Below, in pieces: positions 37,709 to 46,452 of a stretch of DNA of 64,000 nucleotides. The notes under the pieces were generated by a model that was not told the origin of the DNA, did not search any database, and saw nothing but the letters and a program-made list of their open reading frames with translations. This DNA is from Pararhodobacter marinus (lineage in GTDB: Bacteria > Pseudomonadota > Alphaproteobacteria > Rhodobacterales > Rhodobacteraceae). The translations under genes were made by a program, and so were the position numbers. The stretch spans positions 62,001-126,000 of the forward strand of contig NZ_QEYD01000003.1 in NCBI RefSeq assembly GCF_003122215.1, read 5' to 3'. Positions within the stretch are counted from its first letter, which is position 1. Each line of letters begins with the position of its first letter.

Positions 37709-39082
37709 TCAGGGATTGCGCGGATCGAGTCTCACCCGGATCCCGTCACGGGCGCGGACGGTCAGTTGCGCCACCGGCACCGGCTCGGGCCCCGGCGCGC
37801 GGGTGATCCGGAACGCCCGCGCGATCAGCGCCAGCAGCAAGGGCCCCTCGATCATCGCGAAGCCCGCGCCCGGACAGACGCGCGGCCCGGCCGAGAACGG
37901 AATGAACCCGTCGCGCGCCGCCGCGCGACCTTCCGCGCCCTGCCAGCGCGCGGGACAGAAGGCATCGGGCGCGTCCCAGATGGCGCGGTGGCGCCCCAGA
38001 TGCCAGGGCGAGATCACCACCTGCGACCCCGCCCCGACCCGCCGGTTCCTGAACGTGACCGGGCAGCGCGCCTCGCGCACCATCATCGGCACCGGCGGAT
38101 AGAGCCGCAACGCCTCGCGGAACACGTCGCGCGCCAGTTTCAGCCGGCTCACCGCGCCGAAATCCGGCGCCCCGCCCAGGACCTCTGCCGCCTCGGTCGC
38201 AAGCGTCTCCTGCAGTACGGGATCGAGCGCCAAGAGGTACAACGCCCAGCTCAGAACCGAGGCCGAGGTCTCGTGCCCGGCCAGGAAGAACACCGCCACC
38301 TGATCGATCATCTCATCGTCGTCGAAACGCCGGCCGTCCACGGGATCGGCCATGGTCATGATCTTGGTCGCCAGATCGTCGGGCGCGCGGCCTTGGGCGA
38401 TGGCGATCCTGCGCGCCTCGACCAGCTGGCGGATCAGCGCGCGGATGCGCCGCGCCGCGCGCAAGGTCGCCCGACGGTGAAAGCGCGGCACCCAGCGTGG
38501 CAGGGGCAGGAAGGCCGCAAGGTTCAAGAGCGGCTGCGTGCGCTGGTAGTCGCGAAACGCCGCATAGACTCCGCCCGCGACCGCATCCTCGATCGGAACC
38601 GAGAACAGCGTCCGGAAGATCACATCCGCCGTCGCGTGGCTCATCTCGGCGTCGATATCGACCGGCCCGCGCGTCGCCAATCCCGCAAGCCGCGAGACCG
38701 AAGCCTCGCCCGCCGCCAGCATCGCCGGGAACGTCCCGCGCAGCCGCCCGCCCTCGAAAGCCGGGTCGATGATCCGCCGCTGCCGCTGCCAGAGCGCGCC
38801 GTTGCTCAGGAAAACCCCCTGCCCCAGAAGCGGCTCCAGCCCCGCCGCCATGCGCGGCGATTTCGGAAAATCGGCGGGCTCCTCGGTCAGCACCCGCCGC
38901 CAGAGCGCGGGCTCGTTCGTCAGGAAAGTATGCAGGAAAGGCAGCCGGAACTCGGCCATCTTCGCGCTGTACAGGCGCTCGGGATTGGCGCTCAGAATGT
39001 CGCGCCGGAAGGCGCGCACATAGCGCCAGAAGGCAAACCGCCCCGCACGCGAGGCGGGTCTCGGCGGAATGATCGCGCTCAC
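37709..39082 (-). CDS. Cytochrome P450
   Basis: A 457-residue soluble-type P450 monooxygenase. The oxygen-binding helix motif is FFLAGHETSASVLSWAL (about 254-270), ExxR is in REALRLYPP (about 311-319), and the heme-ligand loop is FSAGPRVCPGAGFAMIEG (about 389-406) with the axial Cys. The helix motif and length resemble CYP groups that act on fatty acids or terpenoid chains in proteobacteria, but the substrate is unknown. Its start overlaps the stop of the upstream alpha/beta hydrolase gene by ATGA (39079-39082), so the two are translated together. No ferredoxin gene is adjacent. Confidence 0.93.
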   Translation of the reverse strand: MSAIIPPRPASRAGRFAFWRYVRAFRRDILSANPERLYSAKMAEFRLPFLHTFLTNEPALWRRVLTEEPADFPKSPRMAAGLEPLLGQGVFLSNGALWQRQRRIIDPAFEGGRLRGTFPAMLAAGEASVSRLAGLATRGPVDIDAEMSHATADVIFRTLFSVPIEDAVAGGVYAAFRDYQRTQPLLNLAAFLPLPRWVPRFHRRATLRAARRIRALIRQLVEARRIAIAQGRAPDDLATKIMTMADPVDGRRFDDDEMIDQVAVFFLAGHETSASVLSWALYLLALDPVLQETLATEAAEVLGGAPDFGAVSRLKLARDVFREALRLYPPVPMMVREARCPVTFRNRRVGAGSQVVISPWHLGRHRAIWDAPDAFCPARWQGAEGRAAARDGFIPFSAGPRVCPGAGFAMIEGPLLLALIARAFRITRAPGPEPVPVAQLTVRARDGIRVRLDPRNP

Positions 39083-40296
39083 GCCCGGCTCCGATGCGGC
39101 GAATAGACCCGCCGCTCGACCTGCGGCGAGGCCATGCGCCCCCGGTAGCGATCAGCCAGCAGCACCGGGCCGGCGGTGATCTGGAAATAATCGTAGTCGC
39201 GCGGACGCTCGAAACAGGCGAGATACTGGATATGCAGCCGGAAGAACTGCCGCCGGATCTGGCGCCATTTCTCGGGCGATACGGTCTCGGAAAACGCGGC
39301 GCTGAAGACCAGCGGATTGACCGGCGCCTCGGGCGCCACGCCGCAGACGGCGGGCGGATCGGTCAGCCAGAAACACACCCCGTCGCCCTTCGCGGTGACA
39401 TCGACCCAGGCCACGGCCTCGCTTTGCGCCAGCTGGTTCAGATCGGCACGCAGCCGCGTCGCCTCGGGCAGGAAAGCCTGCATCGGGATCGCCTGTCCCA
39501 GCGTCAGAAGCGCCAGCCGCGCGCCATCCGCGGGCAGACCGCGCCGCTCGACCGCCGCCGCCAGCGTCACCGCCAGCGCCGCGCCCGAGGAATGGCCGAC
39601 GATCAGCACCTCGTCGTTGCCCTCGCTCAGGGCCGCGTGAACGGCATCGGCAAAGCCGTCCAGCCGCGCCGCAAGGTCGGTGCCATAGTCGCCGCGATGC
39701 GCCGCGACCTGGGCGAAATCGTAAAGCATGTAATAGGCGAAGAACTTGGTATCGAGCCGGCGAAACCCGGTCAGGATCGCCGCCATGGCGCCCGCGCCAA
39801 GGACCAGCCCCGCCAGATGTCCCGCCCATCCCCCGATCAGCGCATGAGCGCCCCACCAGACGGCGCAAAGACCCAGCAGCGCCACCAGCATCTGCAGGCT
39901 CAACATCCCCACCGGCCAGGCGCCCGTCAGCATCGGGCCCGGACGCAGGCGGATCATCGCCCCCAGCGCGCCGGTGGAAAAGAAGATCCAGAGCGTGCGC
40001 AGCATCAGCAGATAGGTCGCCAGGATCCCGCGCCGCATCGACGCCTGCACGAGGTCCGACCAGACCAGCACCTCGACCCGCGCCTCGCTGTCCTGCCCGT
40101 CGATCACGGTTTCGACGCGCCAGACATAGTGCCCGCCGCCGGTCTCGGCCTGCATGGCAAAATCGTAGCCGGAAATCGCCGCCTGCGCCGCGCCCTCCTT
40201 GCGGTAGAATTCGCGGTAGCGGCGGGGCGGGAACGGGTCGTAGCCCGGGACGTAGAACACCCGCCGCCTGCGCACCCTCGCCTGCCCGTCACCCAT
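39079..40296 (-). CDS. Membrane-associated alpha/beta hydrolase-like protein, P450 partner
   Basis: A 405-residue protein. An N-terminal part begins with RRRVFYVPGYDPFPPRRYREF, a two-helix membrane segment lies at about 110-175, and a hydrolase part carries the nucleophile elbow VGHSSGAALAVT (about 222-233). The elbow serine and flanking glycines fit a lipase or esterase fold; a catalytic His/Asp pair is not certain. It is the upstream partner of the P450 gene and overlaps it by four bases. ATG 40296 follows GAGGGTGG; a TTG at 40317 is less likely. Function is not known. Confidence 0.7.
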   Translation of the reverse strand: MGDGQARVRRRRVFYVPGYDPFPPRRYREFYRKEGAAQAAISGYDFAMQAETGGGHYVWRVETVIDGQDSEARVEVLVWSDLVQASMRRGILATYLLMLRTLWIFFSTGALGAMIRLRPGPMLTGAWPVGMLSLQMLVALLGLCAVWWGAHALIGGWAGHLAGLVLGAGAMAAILTGFRRLDTKFFAYYMLYDFAQVAAHRGDYGTDLAARLDGFADAVHAALSEGNDEVLIVGHSSGAALAVTLAAAVERRGLPADGARLALLTLGQAIPMQAFLPEATRLRADLNQLAQSEAVAWVDVTAKGDGVCFWLTDPPAVCGVAPEAPVNPLVFSAAFSETVSPEKWRQIRRQFFRLHIQYLACFERPRDYDYFQITAGPVLLADRYRGRMASPQVERRVYSPHRSRA

Positions 40297-40351
40297 GCCA
40301 CCCTCACGCGTTTTCAACAGGCTACGCGAAAAAGGCAGGCGCGCAAACCCG

Positions 40352-40382
40352 CCCCTTCACTCTGCTGAAAATACTCAGGCGA
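40352..40382. repeat. Dispersed GAGTATTT repeat (inverted copy)
   Basis: Read on the minus strand: GAGTATTTTCAGCAGAGTGAAGG, just after the ccdA stop. It matches the copies at uvrA, LysR/queA and M32 gene ends. Confidence 0.5.
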
Positions 40383-40384
40383 CC

Positions 40385-41131
40385 TCAGCCGATCCGCCCC
40401 AGCGCCGGGAACATGTCGAGCAACCAGAACGAGAAGTCTGCAAGCCAGCCGGTGATCAGCGCAAGGCCGACCAGCACCAGAAGCGCGCCCATTCCCTTCT
40501 CGACCCAGCCCATCCATGGCTTCAGCCGGTTCATCAGGCCCATCGCCCGGTTGATGAAGATCGCGGCCAGCAGGAACGGCAGGCCCAGCCCCAACGCGTA
40601 AGCCGCCAGCAGCCCGGTGCCGCGCGCCACCGACTCCTCGGTCGCGGCGAGCGTGATGATCATGCCCAGGATGGGCCCGATGCAGGGCGTCCAGCCAAAG
40701 GCAAAAGCCAGCCCCAGCACATAGGCCCCGAAGGCCGAACCGCCCTTGCCGCCCTCGAACCGCGCCTCGCGCATCAGGAAGGACAGCCGGAACAGGCCCA
40801 GAAAATGCAGCCCCATCACCATCACCACGACGCCCGCGGCCATCGCGAATTCCTGCCGATAGGCCAGGAACAGCCGCCCCAGGGACGAGGCGGTGAAGCC
40901 CAGGAACAGGAACACCGTGCTCAGCCCCATGACGAAGAACAAGGCGGGAATCGTGGCCGGGCTGAGGCCCCGGCTTTCGGTCAGGTCGCGCATCGAGATG
41001 CCAGACATATAGGCCAGATACGGCGGCACGATGGGCAGCACGCAGGGGCTGAGAAAGGACAACAGCCCGGCCGCGACCGCCACGAACAACGCGGGCAGCA
41101 GGGCTGCGTCGAACAGGTCGATCCCGAACAT
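40385..41131 (-). CDS. ccdA: Cytochrome c biogenesis protein CcdA
   Basis: CcdA passes reducing equivalents from cytosolic thioredoxin across the inner membrane to the cytochrome c maturation thiol proteins. The 248-residue protein has six membrane helices and the two key cysteines in SFLSPCVLPIVPPYL (about 25-39) and FGWTPCIGPILG (about 148-159). It is a full-length short-form CcdA without a periplasmic thioredoxin domain. It lies 209 bases downstream of RNase E on the same strand. Confidence 0.94.
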   Translation of the reverse strand: MFGIDLFDAALLPALFVAVAAGLLSFLSPCVLPIVPPYLAYMSGISMRDLTESRGLSPATIPALFFVMGLSTVFLFLGFTASSLGRLFLAYRQEFAMAAGVVVMVMGLHFLGLFRLSFLMREARFEGGKGGSAFGAYVLGLAFAFGWTPCIGPILGMIITLAATEESVARGTGLLAAYALGLGLPFLLAAIFINRAMGLMNRLKPWMGWVEKGMGALLVLVGLALITGWLADFSFWLLDMFPALGRIG

Positions 41132-41235
41132 GGCGTGGCGTCTCCCGGTTTTGTCCTGAGGGCACGGTCCTGTTCCGGACCCCTGCCCCTGATAGCGAAG
41201 CGCCCCCCGTTCGTCACGGGGGGCGCGCTCACGTT

Positions 41236-41316
41236 CCTGATATTGCGACCTCGGGTCGCGGGCCTGATATTGCGACCTCGGGTCGCGGGCCTGGTATTAC
41301 GACCTCGCCTCGCGGG
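41236..41316. repeat. Three tandem 27-base repeats at the rne 3' end
   Basis: The unit CCTGATATTGCGACCTCGGG plus TCGCGGG is present at 41236, 41263 and 41290, with the first two identical and the third carrying four changes. Each unit holds the inverted pair GCGACC..GGTCGC. It lies between the ccdA start and the rne stop. Confidence 0.85.
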
Positions 41317-41333
41317 GTCGCCGGGGCGACCCC
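41314..41333 (-). terminator. Hairpin after rne
   Basis: GGGGTCGC (41314-41321) pairs with GCGACCCC (41326-41333) over CGGG, seven bases past the rne stop codon. There is no T-run on the minus strand; it may act with the repeats that follow. Confidence 0.45.
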
Positions 41334-41340
41334 GGCAAGC

Positions 41341-44300
41341 TCAGCTCTTGCGCGCCCACCAGCCCGCACGACGCGGTTTCGTGGGCTTCGTCTCTGCCGC
41401 CGGTTCCGCTTCTGGCGCCGGTTCCGCCTGGGCTTCTTCGCCGGTCGTCACGACCGGCTGAACTTCCGCAGGCGGCGCCTCGGCCTCGGACACGTTGGCA
41501 ACGCTTTCATCCGGCGTTTCCACAGGCGTTTCCACAGGCGCTTCGACCGGGATCTCGGCGGGCTGATCGTCGGGCGCCTCGACCGGGGTGGCCGGCGCGT
41601 CCTCGGGGGTCGAGGGGACCGGGGCTTCGATCGGGTTCTCGACCGGTGCCTCGCTCGGCGTCTCGTCCGGCAGTTCGGTGCCGCCCGCCGCGACCGGCTC
41701 CGCCGCTTTCGCGGCTTCCTCGGCCTTTGCCGCCTTCTCGGCCTCGATCTCGGCCTTCTTGCGGCGCGGCGCGCGGCGACGCTTGGGCTTCTCGGCCTCG
41801 GCCTCGGCTTCCGCAGGCGCTTCGCTCACGGGTTCTGCCGGAGCCTCCTGCTTGGCGTCCTCCTTGGCGGCGTCCCCTTCGGCGTCGGTGCTCTTGCGAC
41901 GCGACCGACGGCGCCGTGCGGGCTTGGGCTCTTCGACCGGCGCGGCGTCAGCCTTTGCGGTTTCGTCTGCCGTTTCCTCGACAGCCTCGGCGGGGGCCTG
42001 TGCGACCCGCTCGGCGGCGGGTTCGGCCGCAGGCGCGTCCTCGGATCCGGTGTCGTCGTCGGACGAGTCGTCGCCGTCGGTATCGCCTTCGTTGCGGTTG
42101 CCATTCGACTGGCCACCCCGCCGACGCCGACGACGGCGACGCTTGCGCTTGCCCCCTTCGCCGTTGCCATCCTCGTTACCGTCGCCCTTGGCCTCGGTCT
42201 CGCCGGATTCGTCGGCTTTTGCCTCGGGGGTGTCGTCGGTTTCGGTCTCGTCCTCGTCCTCGTAATCGTCCAGGTCGGACATTGTCTTCGCATCCAGCGA
42301 CACGACCGGGGTCGCCGGCGCCGTCACGATCCGCGTCGCGGTCTTGAACTTCTCGATCGAGTAGTCGGGGCTGATGAGCGAGGGGTCGGCCTCGATCCGG
42401 ATCGCCATGCCATAGCGCAGCTCGATCTGCTGCAGATGCTCGCGCTTGGTGTTGAACAGGTAGTTGACGATCCCGATCGGCGCCTTGACCAGCACCTCTT
42501 TCGAGCGGTTGCGCGTGCCCTCTTCTTCCAGCGAGCGCAGGATCTGCAGCGCCAGCGAATTGTCCGAGCGGATCAGGCCCGTGCCGTGGCAATGTTGGCA
42601 GGGCTGCGTCGTGGCCTCGATCATGCCGGGGCGCAGGCGCTGGCGGCTCATCTCCAGAAGCCCGAAGGCCGAGATGCGGCCAACCTGAATGCGCGCGCGA
42701 TCGGTGCGCAGGGCGTCCTTCAGACGCTTTTCCACCGCCGCGTTGTTCTTGCGCTCTTCCATGTCGATGAAGTCGATGACGATCAGACCGGCAAGGTCGC
42801 GCAGGCGCAGCTGGCGGGCCACCTCGTCGGCGGCTTCAAGGTTGGTCTTCAGCGCGGTGTCTTCGATCGAGCCTTCGCGCGTCGACTTGCCCGAGTTCAC
42901 GTCGATGGCGACCAGCGCTTCGGTCACGCCGATGACGATGTAGCCGCCCGATTTCAGCTGGACCGTTGGGTTGAACATCTGGCCCAGATAGCTTTCCACC
43001 TGGTAGCGCGCGAAAAGCGGCAGACCCTCGCCATAGAGTTTCACGTTCTTGGCGTGGGACGGCATGATCATCTTCATGAAGTCCTTAGCGGTGCGGTAGC
43101 CCGCTTCGCCTTCGACCAGGACCTCGTCGATGTCCTTGTTGTACAGATCGCGGATCGACCGCTTGATGAGGTTGCCCTCTTCATAGATCGGCGCGGGCGC
43201 GATGGATTTCAGCGTCAGCTCGCGGATCTGCTCCCACACGCGGAACAGGTATTCGTAATCGCGCTTGATCTCGGATTTCGTGCGGTTTGCACCCGCCGTG
43301 CGGATGATCAGCCCCGCGCCTTCCGGCACGTCGAACTCGGACGCGATGTCCTTGAGCTTCTTGCGGTCGGCGGCATTGGTGATCTTGCGGCTGATGCCAC
43401 CACCGCGCGCGGTGTTGGGCATGAGCACGCAGTAGCGGCCCGCCAGCGACAGATAGGTGGTCAGCGCGGCCCCCTTGTTGCCGCGTTCCTCCTTCACGAC
43501 CTGGACCAGCATGATCTGCCGAACCTTGATCACTTCCTGGATCTTGTAGCGGCGCGCACGCGAGCGGCGCGGCGGACGCACCTCGTCCGAGACGTCCTCG
43601 TCGGCGACGGATTCGATGTCGCTGTCATTGTCGGCGGCGTGATCGGCGGCGCGATAGGGTTTCTTGTCGTCCTTGTCGTCGCCATCCGCGTGATCGTGAC
43701 CGTGGTCGTCACCCTGCGCGTCGTCGGTGTCGTCGGCGCTGGCGCTGTCATCCTCGTCGAGCTCGACGATGTCCATCGCGCCGTAGGTGCGGTGCTCCAT
43801 CCCGTCGGCATTCGCGGCCATCGGCGCGCGGGGCGCGGGCTTGTCCTCGTCCGCAGGCGTGTCAGAGGCCGCGTCGGAGGACGTTTCGGCCTCGGCGGGC
43901 GCGGCATCCTCGGCCTCGTCGGAGGCGGGCGCGTCTTCGGCGACGGGCTGCAGGGCCTCGGCCACGGGCCCGGTTTCCTCCGCGACTTCCGGCGTCACGT
44001 CTTCCGCCGGCGCCTCCATCACCGCAGCGCTGTCTTGCGCGGCGGTCAGAGCGGCATCAACCTCGGGGGTGTCGCCCTCGGAGGTCTCGTCATCGCTATT
44101 CTCGTCACCGTGCGTGTCGCGGGCGGATTTGCCGCCCTTCTCGGACTTGTCGTTCCGGCGGCGGCGGGTGCGGCGGGTGGTTTCCTCTTCCTGATCGCGG
44201 ACCAGCGCGCGCTCTTCTTCCAGAAGCGCCAGACGGTCGGCAACGGGGATCTGGTAATAATCGGGGTGGATCTCGGCGAAGGCGAGGAAACCGTGCCGGT

Positions 44301-44490
44301 TGCCGCCGTAATCGACGAAAGCGGCCTGCAGCGACGGTTCGACGCGCGTTACCTTGGCGAGGTAGATGTTCCCTGCCAGCTGGCGCTTGTGGATGGTTTC
44401 GAAATCGAATTCCTCGACCTTGTTGCCATCCAGAACGACAACGCGGGTCTCTTCCGCATGTGTCGCGTCAATAAGTAGTTTCTTTCCCAT
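41341..44490 (-). CDS. rne: Ribonuclease E
   Basis: RNase E cleaves single-stranded AU-rich RNA and organises the degradosome. The 1049-residue protein has an N-terminal S1 region split by a large acidic Ala/Glu/Asp-rich insert (about 100-310). After it come the catalytic region with IDVNSGKSTREGSIE and IVIDFIDMEERKN (metal-binding Asp residues) and the zinc-link CQHCHGTG (about 625-632). The C-terminal half (about 730-1049) is disordered: an Arg-rich RRRRRRRRGG block, then Ala/Glu/Pro-rich stretches, as in alphaproteobacterial degradosome scaffolds. A long leader precedes the start and tandem repeats follow the stop. Confidence 0.95.
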   Translation of the reverse strand: MGKKLLIDATHAEETRVVVLDGNKVEEFDFETIHKRQLAGNIYLAKVTRVEPSLQAAFVDYGGNRHGFLAFAEIHPDYYQIPVADRLALLEEERALVRDQEEETTRRTRRRRNDKSEKGGKSARDTHGDENSDDETSEGDTPEVDAALTAAQDSAAVMEAPAEDVTPEVAEETGPVAEALQPVAEDAPASDEAEDAAPAEAETSSDAASDTPADEDKPAPRAPMAANADGMEHRTYGAMDIVELDEDDSASADDTDDAQGDDHGHDHADGDDKDDKKPYRAADHAADNDSDIESVADEDVSDEVRPPRRSRARRYKIQEVIKVRQIMLVQVVKEERGNKGAALTTYLSLAGRYCVLMPNTARGGGISRKITNAADRKKLKDIASEFDVPEGAGLIIRTAGANRTKSEIKRDYEYLFRVWEQIRELTLKSIAPAPIYEEGNLIKRSIRDLYNKDIDEVLVEGEAGYRTAKDFMKMIMPSHAKNVKLYGEGLPLFARYQVESYLGQMFNPTVQLKSGGYIVIGVTEALVAIDVNSGKSTREGSIEDTALKTNLEAADEVARQLRLRDLAGLIVIDFIDMEERKNNAAVEKRLKDALRTDRARIQVGRISAFGLLEMSRQRLRPGMIEATTQPCQHCHGTGLIRSDNSLALQILRSLEEEGTRNRSKEVLVKAPIGIVNYLFNTKREHLQQIELRYGMAIRIEADPSLISPDYSIEKFKTATRIVTAPATPVVSLDAKTMSDLDDYEDEDETETDDTPEAKADESGETEAKGDGNEDGNGEGGKRKRRRRRRRRGGQSNGNRNEGDTDGDDSSDDDTGSEDAPAAEPAAERVAQAPAEAVEETADETAKADAAPVEEPKPARRRRSRRKSTDAEGDAAKEDAKQEAPAEPVSEAPAEAEAEAEKPKRRRAPRRKKAEIEAEKAAKAEEAAKAAEPVAAGGTELPDETPSEAPVENPIEAPVPSTPEDAPATPVEAPDDQPAEIPVEAPVETPVETPDESVANVSEAEAPPAEVQPVVTTGEEAQAEPAPEAEPAAETKPTKPRRAGWWARKS

Positions 44491-44814
44491 AGTCTCTCAC
44501 GTGTCCCCGGCCATCCGCCCCCCGGCCCCGAAGGGCCGCGCGGCAGAGAGTCATTTGGGGAATTATGGGCAATGCCATGCGTCAGCTGACGGCGGGCGGC
44601 GCCTTCGCGCGTCCCGGTCTCGGTCAAAGCTGATGCGCCAAGTGGCATCACGGTTTCAGGCTCCGACGCACCCGACTGAGCGTTGCGTCCATGACAGGCC
44701 CTCGCGGCGGGGCCGCTTAGGGCAGTTCTACGGCCCGTGGGCCGATCCCGCCATCGTCTCACCCGAAGGGAGAGTCAGGCTGTGAATTTCGGGCCCTGCG
44801 ACAATCGCAGAGCT
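44491..44814 (-). promoter_or_regulatory. Long 5' leader of rne
   Basis: About 324 bases separate the predicted transcription start (near 44814) from the rne start. On the minus strand the leader contains several hairpins, for example TGCGA-TTG-TCGCA near 44795. E. coli rne has a similarly long leader through which RNase E controls its own mRNA. No gene is seen here. Confidence 0.5.
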
Positions 44815-44820
44815 GTCACA

Positions 44821-44850
44821 AACATAGGGGGGAACACCCGCCCTGTTCAA
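44821..44850 (-). promoter_or_regulatory. Predicted promoter of rne
   Basis: On the minus strand TTGAAC (44850-44845), 18 bases, TATGTT (44826-44821). It is the best sigma-70-like match in the 510-base gap; bases 44851-45000 otherwise show no gene. Confidence 0.5.
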
Positions 44851-45000
44851 TATGGAAAATGCGCGCGTGAAAGATCGGCGCAAGAAAGTTTCGTTTTCTT
44901 CGAAATTCGACGCGTGCCGGCAGGCGGCGAATGGCACCGCCGCCACGGCAAAGGGCGGGTCCGCCCGGTCGCGCACCCGCCCTGCCTTCTGACCCGAATG

Positions 45001-46380
45001 TCAGACGTAATCTGTCCGGCTCAGACCGTATTTCGCCATCTTCTCGTTGAGCGTCCGGCGCGGCAGGCAGAGCTCTTCCATGACCGCGACGATCGACCCT
45101 TTGTGACGCCGCATCGTGTTGTCGATCAGCGTCTTTTCAAAGGCTTCCACGTAGTCCTTCAGAGGTTTGCCCTCGGTCGTCAGCGCCCCGCCCGAGGCTT
45201 CGTTCTCGGCCATGACCAACGACACGACAGAGCCCGAGCCACGACGGCTCTGCAGAACCGACTGCTCGGCGATGGAAATGAGCTGACGGATATTGCCCGG
45301 CCACGGCGCCTGCAGCAGGTAGGCCGCGTCCTGCGCGCTCAGATCCGGGGCGGGACAGCCGTATTCCTCGGCGTAATCCGTGGCATAGCTCTTGAACAGC
45401 GCGAGGATATCCTCGCCGCGTGTCCTGAGCGGCGGCAGGGTCAGCTTCATCGCGGCCAGACGGTAGTACAGGTCCGGTCGCAGCACGTCTTCCAGCGTGC
45501 GGCCGGGCTTGTGATCGTTGCAGATGGCGACGATCCGGGTATGCGGCGGCGCTGGCTGATCGTTGATGAAGGTCAGAAGCCGCCCCTGCAGGACCGGACT
45601 CATCGCCTCGATATCTTCCAGGCACAGCGTGCCGCCGCGCGCTTCCTCGACCAGCGGCAGGCCGCCCGATTCCACCGGGCCGAACAGCTTGGCTGACAGC
45701 GCCTCGTCCTCGATCCCCGCGCAGGAGACGCTGACGAACTTGCGCCCGGCGCGCGGACCCACGGCATGAAGCGCATGCGCCACCAGCGTCTTGCCGGTGC
45801 CCGTCTCGCCGTCGATCAGCACATGGCCGTCGGCCTGCCCGTAATCGAGGATATCCTCGCGCAGGCGCACCATCTCGTTCGAGCCGCCGACCAGCCGGTG
45901 CATGATCGCTCCGCCATCGGCCAGTTCGTGACGCAGGGCCCGGCTTTCCAGCGCCATCGCGCGCGCCTTCAGCGCGGCGCGGGCCAGATCGGCCATCCGT
46001 TCGGGGTCAAACGGTTTCTCAAGGAAATCATAGGCCCCGAGGCGCATCGCCTCGACCGCCATCGGCACATCGCCATGACCGGTGATCAGGATCACGGGGA
46101 GCGAGGCGTCCATGCCCATCAGCCGCTTGAGCAGCGCCATCCCGTCCATGCCGGGCATGCGGATGTCGGTGACGACGATGCCGGGGAAATCCGCGCCGAT
46201 CTGGGCCAGCGCCTCTTCCGCGCCGGCATAGGTTTCGGGCTCGAACCCCGACAGCGACAGCCACTGGCTGATCGACGCGCGCATGTCCTGCTCGTCGTCG
46301 ATCACGATCACCCGCGTCGGGGTGCGGGGGGCTGCGCTCGTGGACTTTTCAGCCGGTTCAGCGGTGTTGCCTGCATTCAT
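45001..46380 (-). CDS. dctD: DctD-like response regulator lacking the GAFTGA loop
   Basis: A 459-residue NtrC-family regulator: receiver domain (about 22-135, phospho-acceptor Asp in VVTDIRMPG), AAA+ domain (about 160-390) with Walker A GETGTGKT, and a Fis-type helix-turn-helix at the end (about 425-455). The sigma-54 contact loop GAFTGA is deleted: after KLFG the chain goes GPVESGGLPLVEEARGGTL. Walker B reads LCLED instead of LFLDE. It therefore probably does not activate sigma-54 and may work with sigma-70 or as a repressor, as known for Rhodobacter NtrC. AGGAGAT precedes the start; dctB lies 72 bases upstream. Confidence 0.9.
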   Translation of the reverse strand: MNAGNTAEPAEKSTSAAPRTPTRVIVIDDEQDMRASISQWLSLSGFEPETYAGAEEALAQIGADFPGIVVTDIRMPGMDGMALLKRLMGMDASLPVILITGHGDVPMAVEAMRLGAYDFLEKPFDPERMADLARAALKARAMALESRALRHELADGGAIMHRLVGGSNEMVRLREDILDYGQADGHVLIDGETGTGKTLVAHALHAVGPRAGRKFVSVSCAGIEDEALSAKLFGPVESGGLPLVEEARGGTLCLEDIEAMSPVLQGRLLTFINDQPAPPHTRIVAICNDHKPGRTLEDVLRPDLYYRLAAMKLTLPPLRTRGEDILALFKSYATDYAEEYGCPAPDLSAQDAAYLLQAPWPGNIRQLISIAEQSVLQSRRGSGSVVSLVMAENEASGGALTTEGKPLKDYVEAFEKTLIDNTMRRHKGSIVAVMEELCLPRRTLNEKMAKYGLSRTDYV

Positions 46381-46452
46381 GCAGCGATCTCCTGATCCAT
46401 TCCGTCTTCAATATAAGCCCAAAACCTCGCAGGCCCAATGCCGCAGCCGTCC

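Noticed and set aside
41236-41316. Possible CRISPR array
   Set aside because: The 27-base units are directly adjacent with no spacers, and no cas gene is nearby. It is a simple tandem repeat.
42436-44478. 680-codon plus-strand frame opposite rne
   Set aside because: RNase E is unmistakable on the minus strand; hydrophobic Val/Gly runs in the opposite frame mirror its Asp/Glu/Ala codons.
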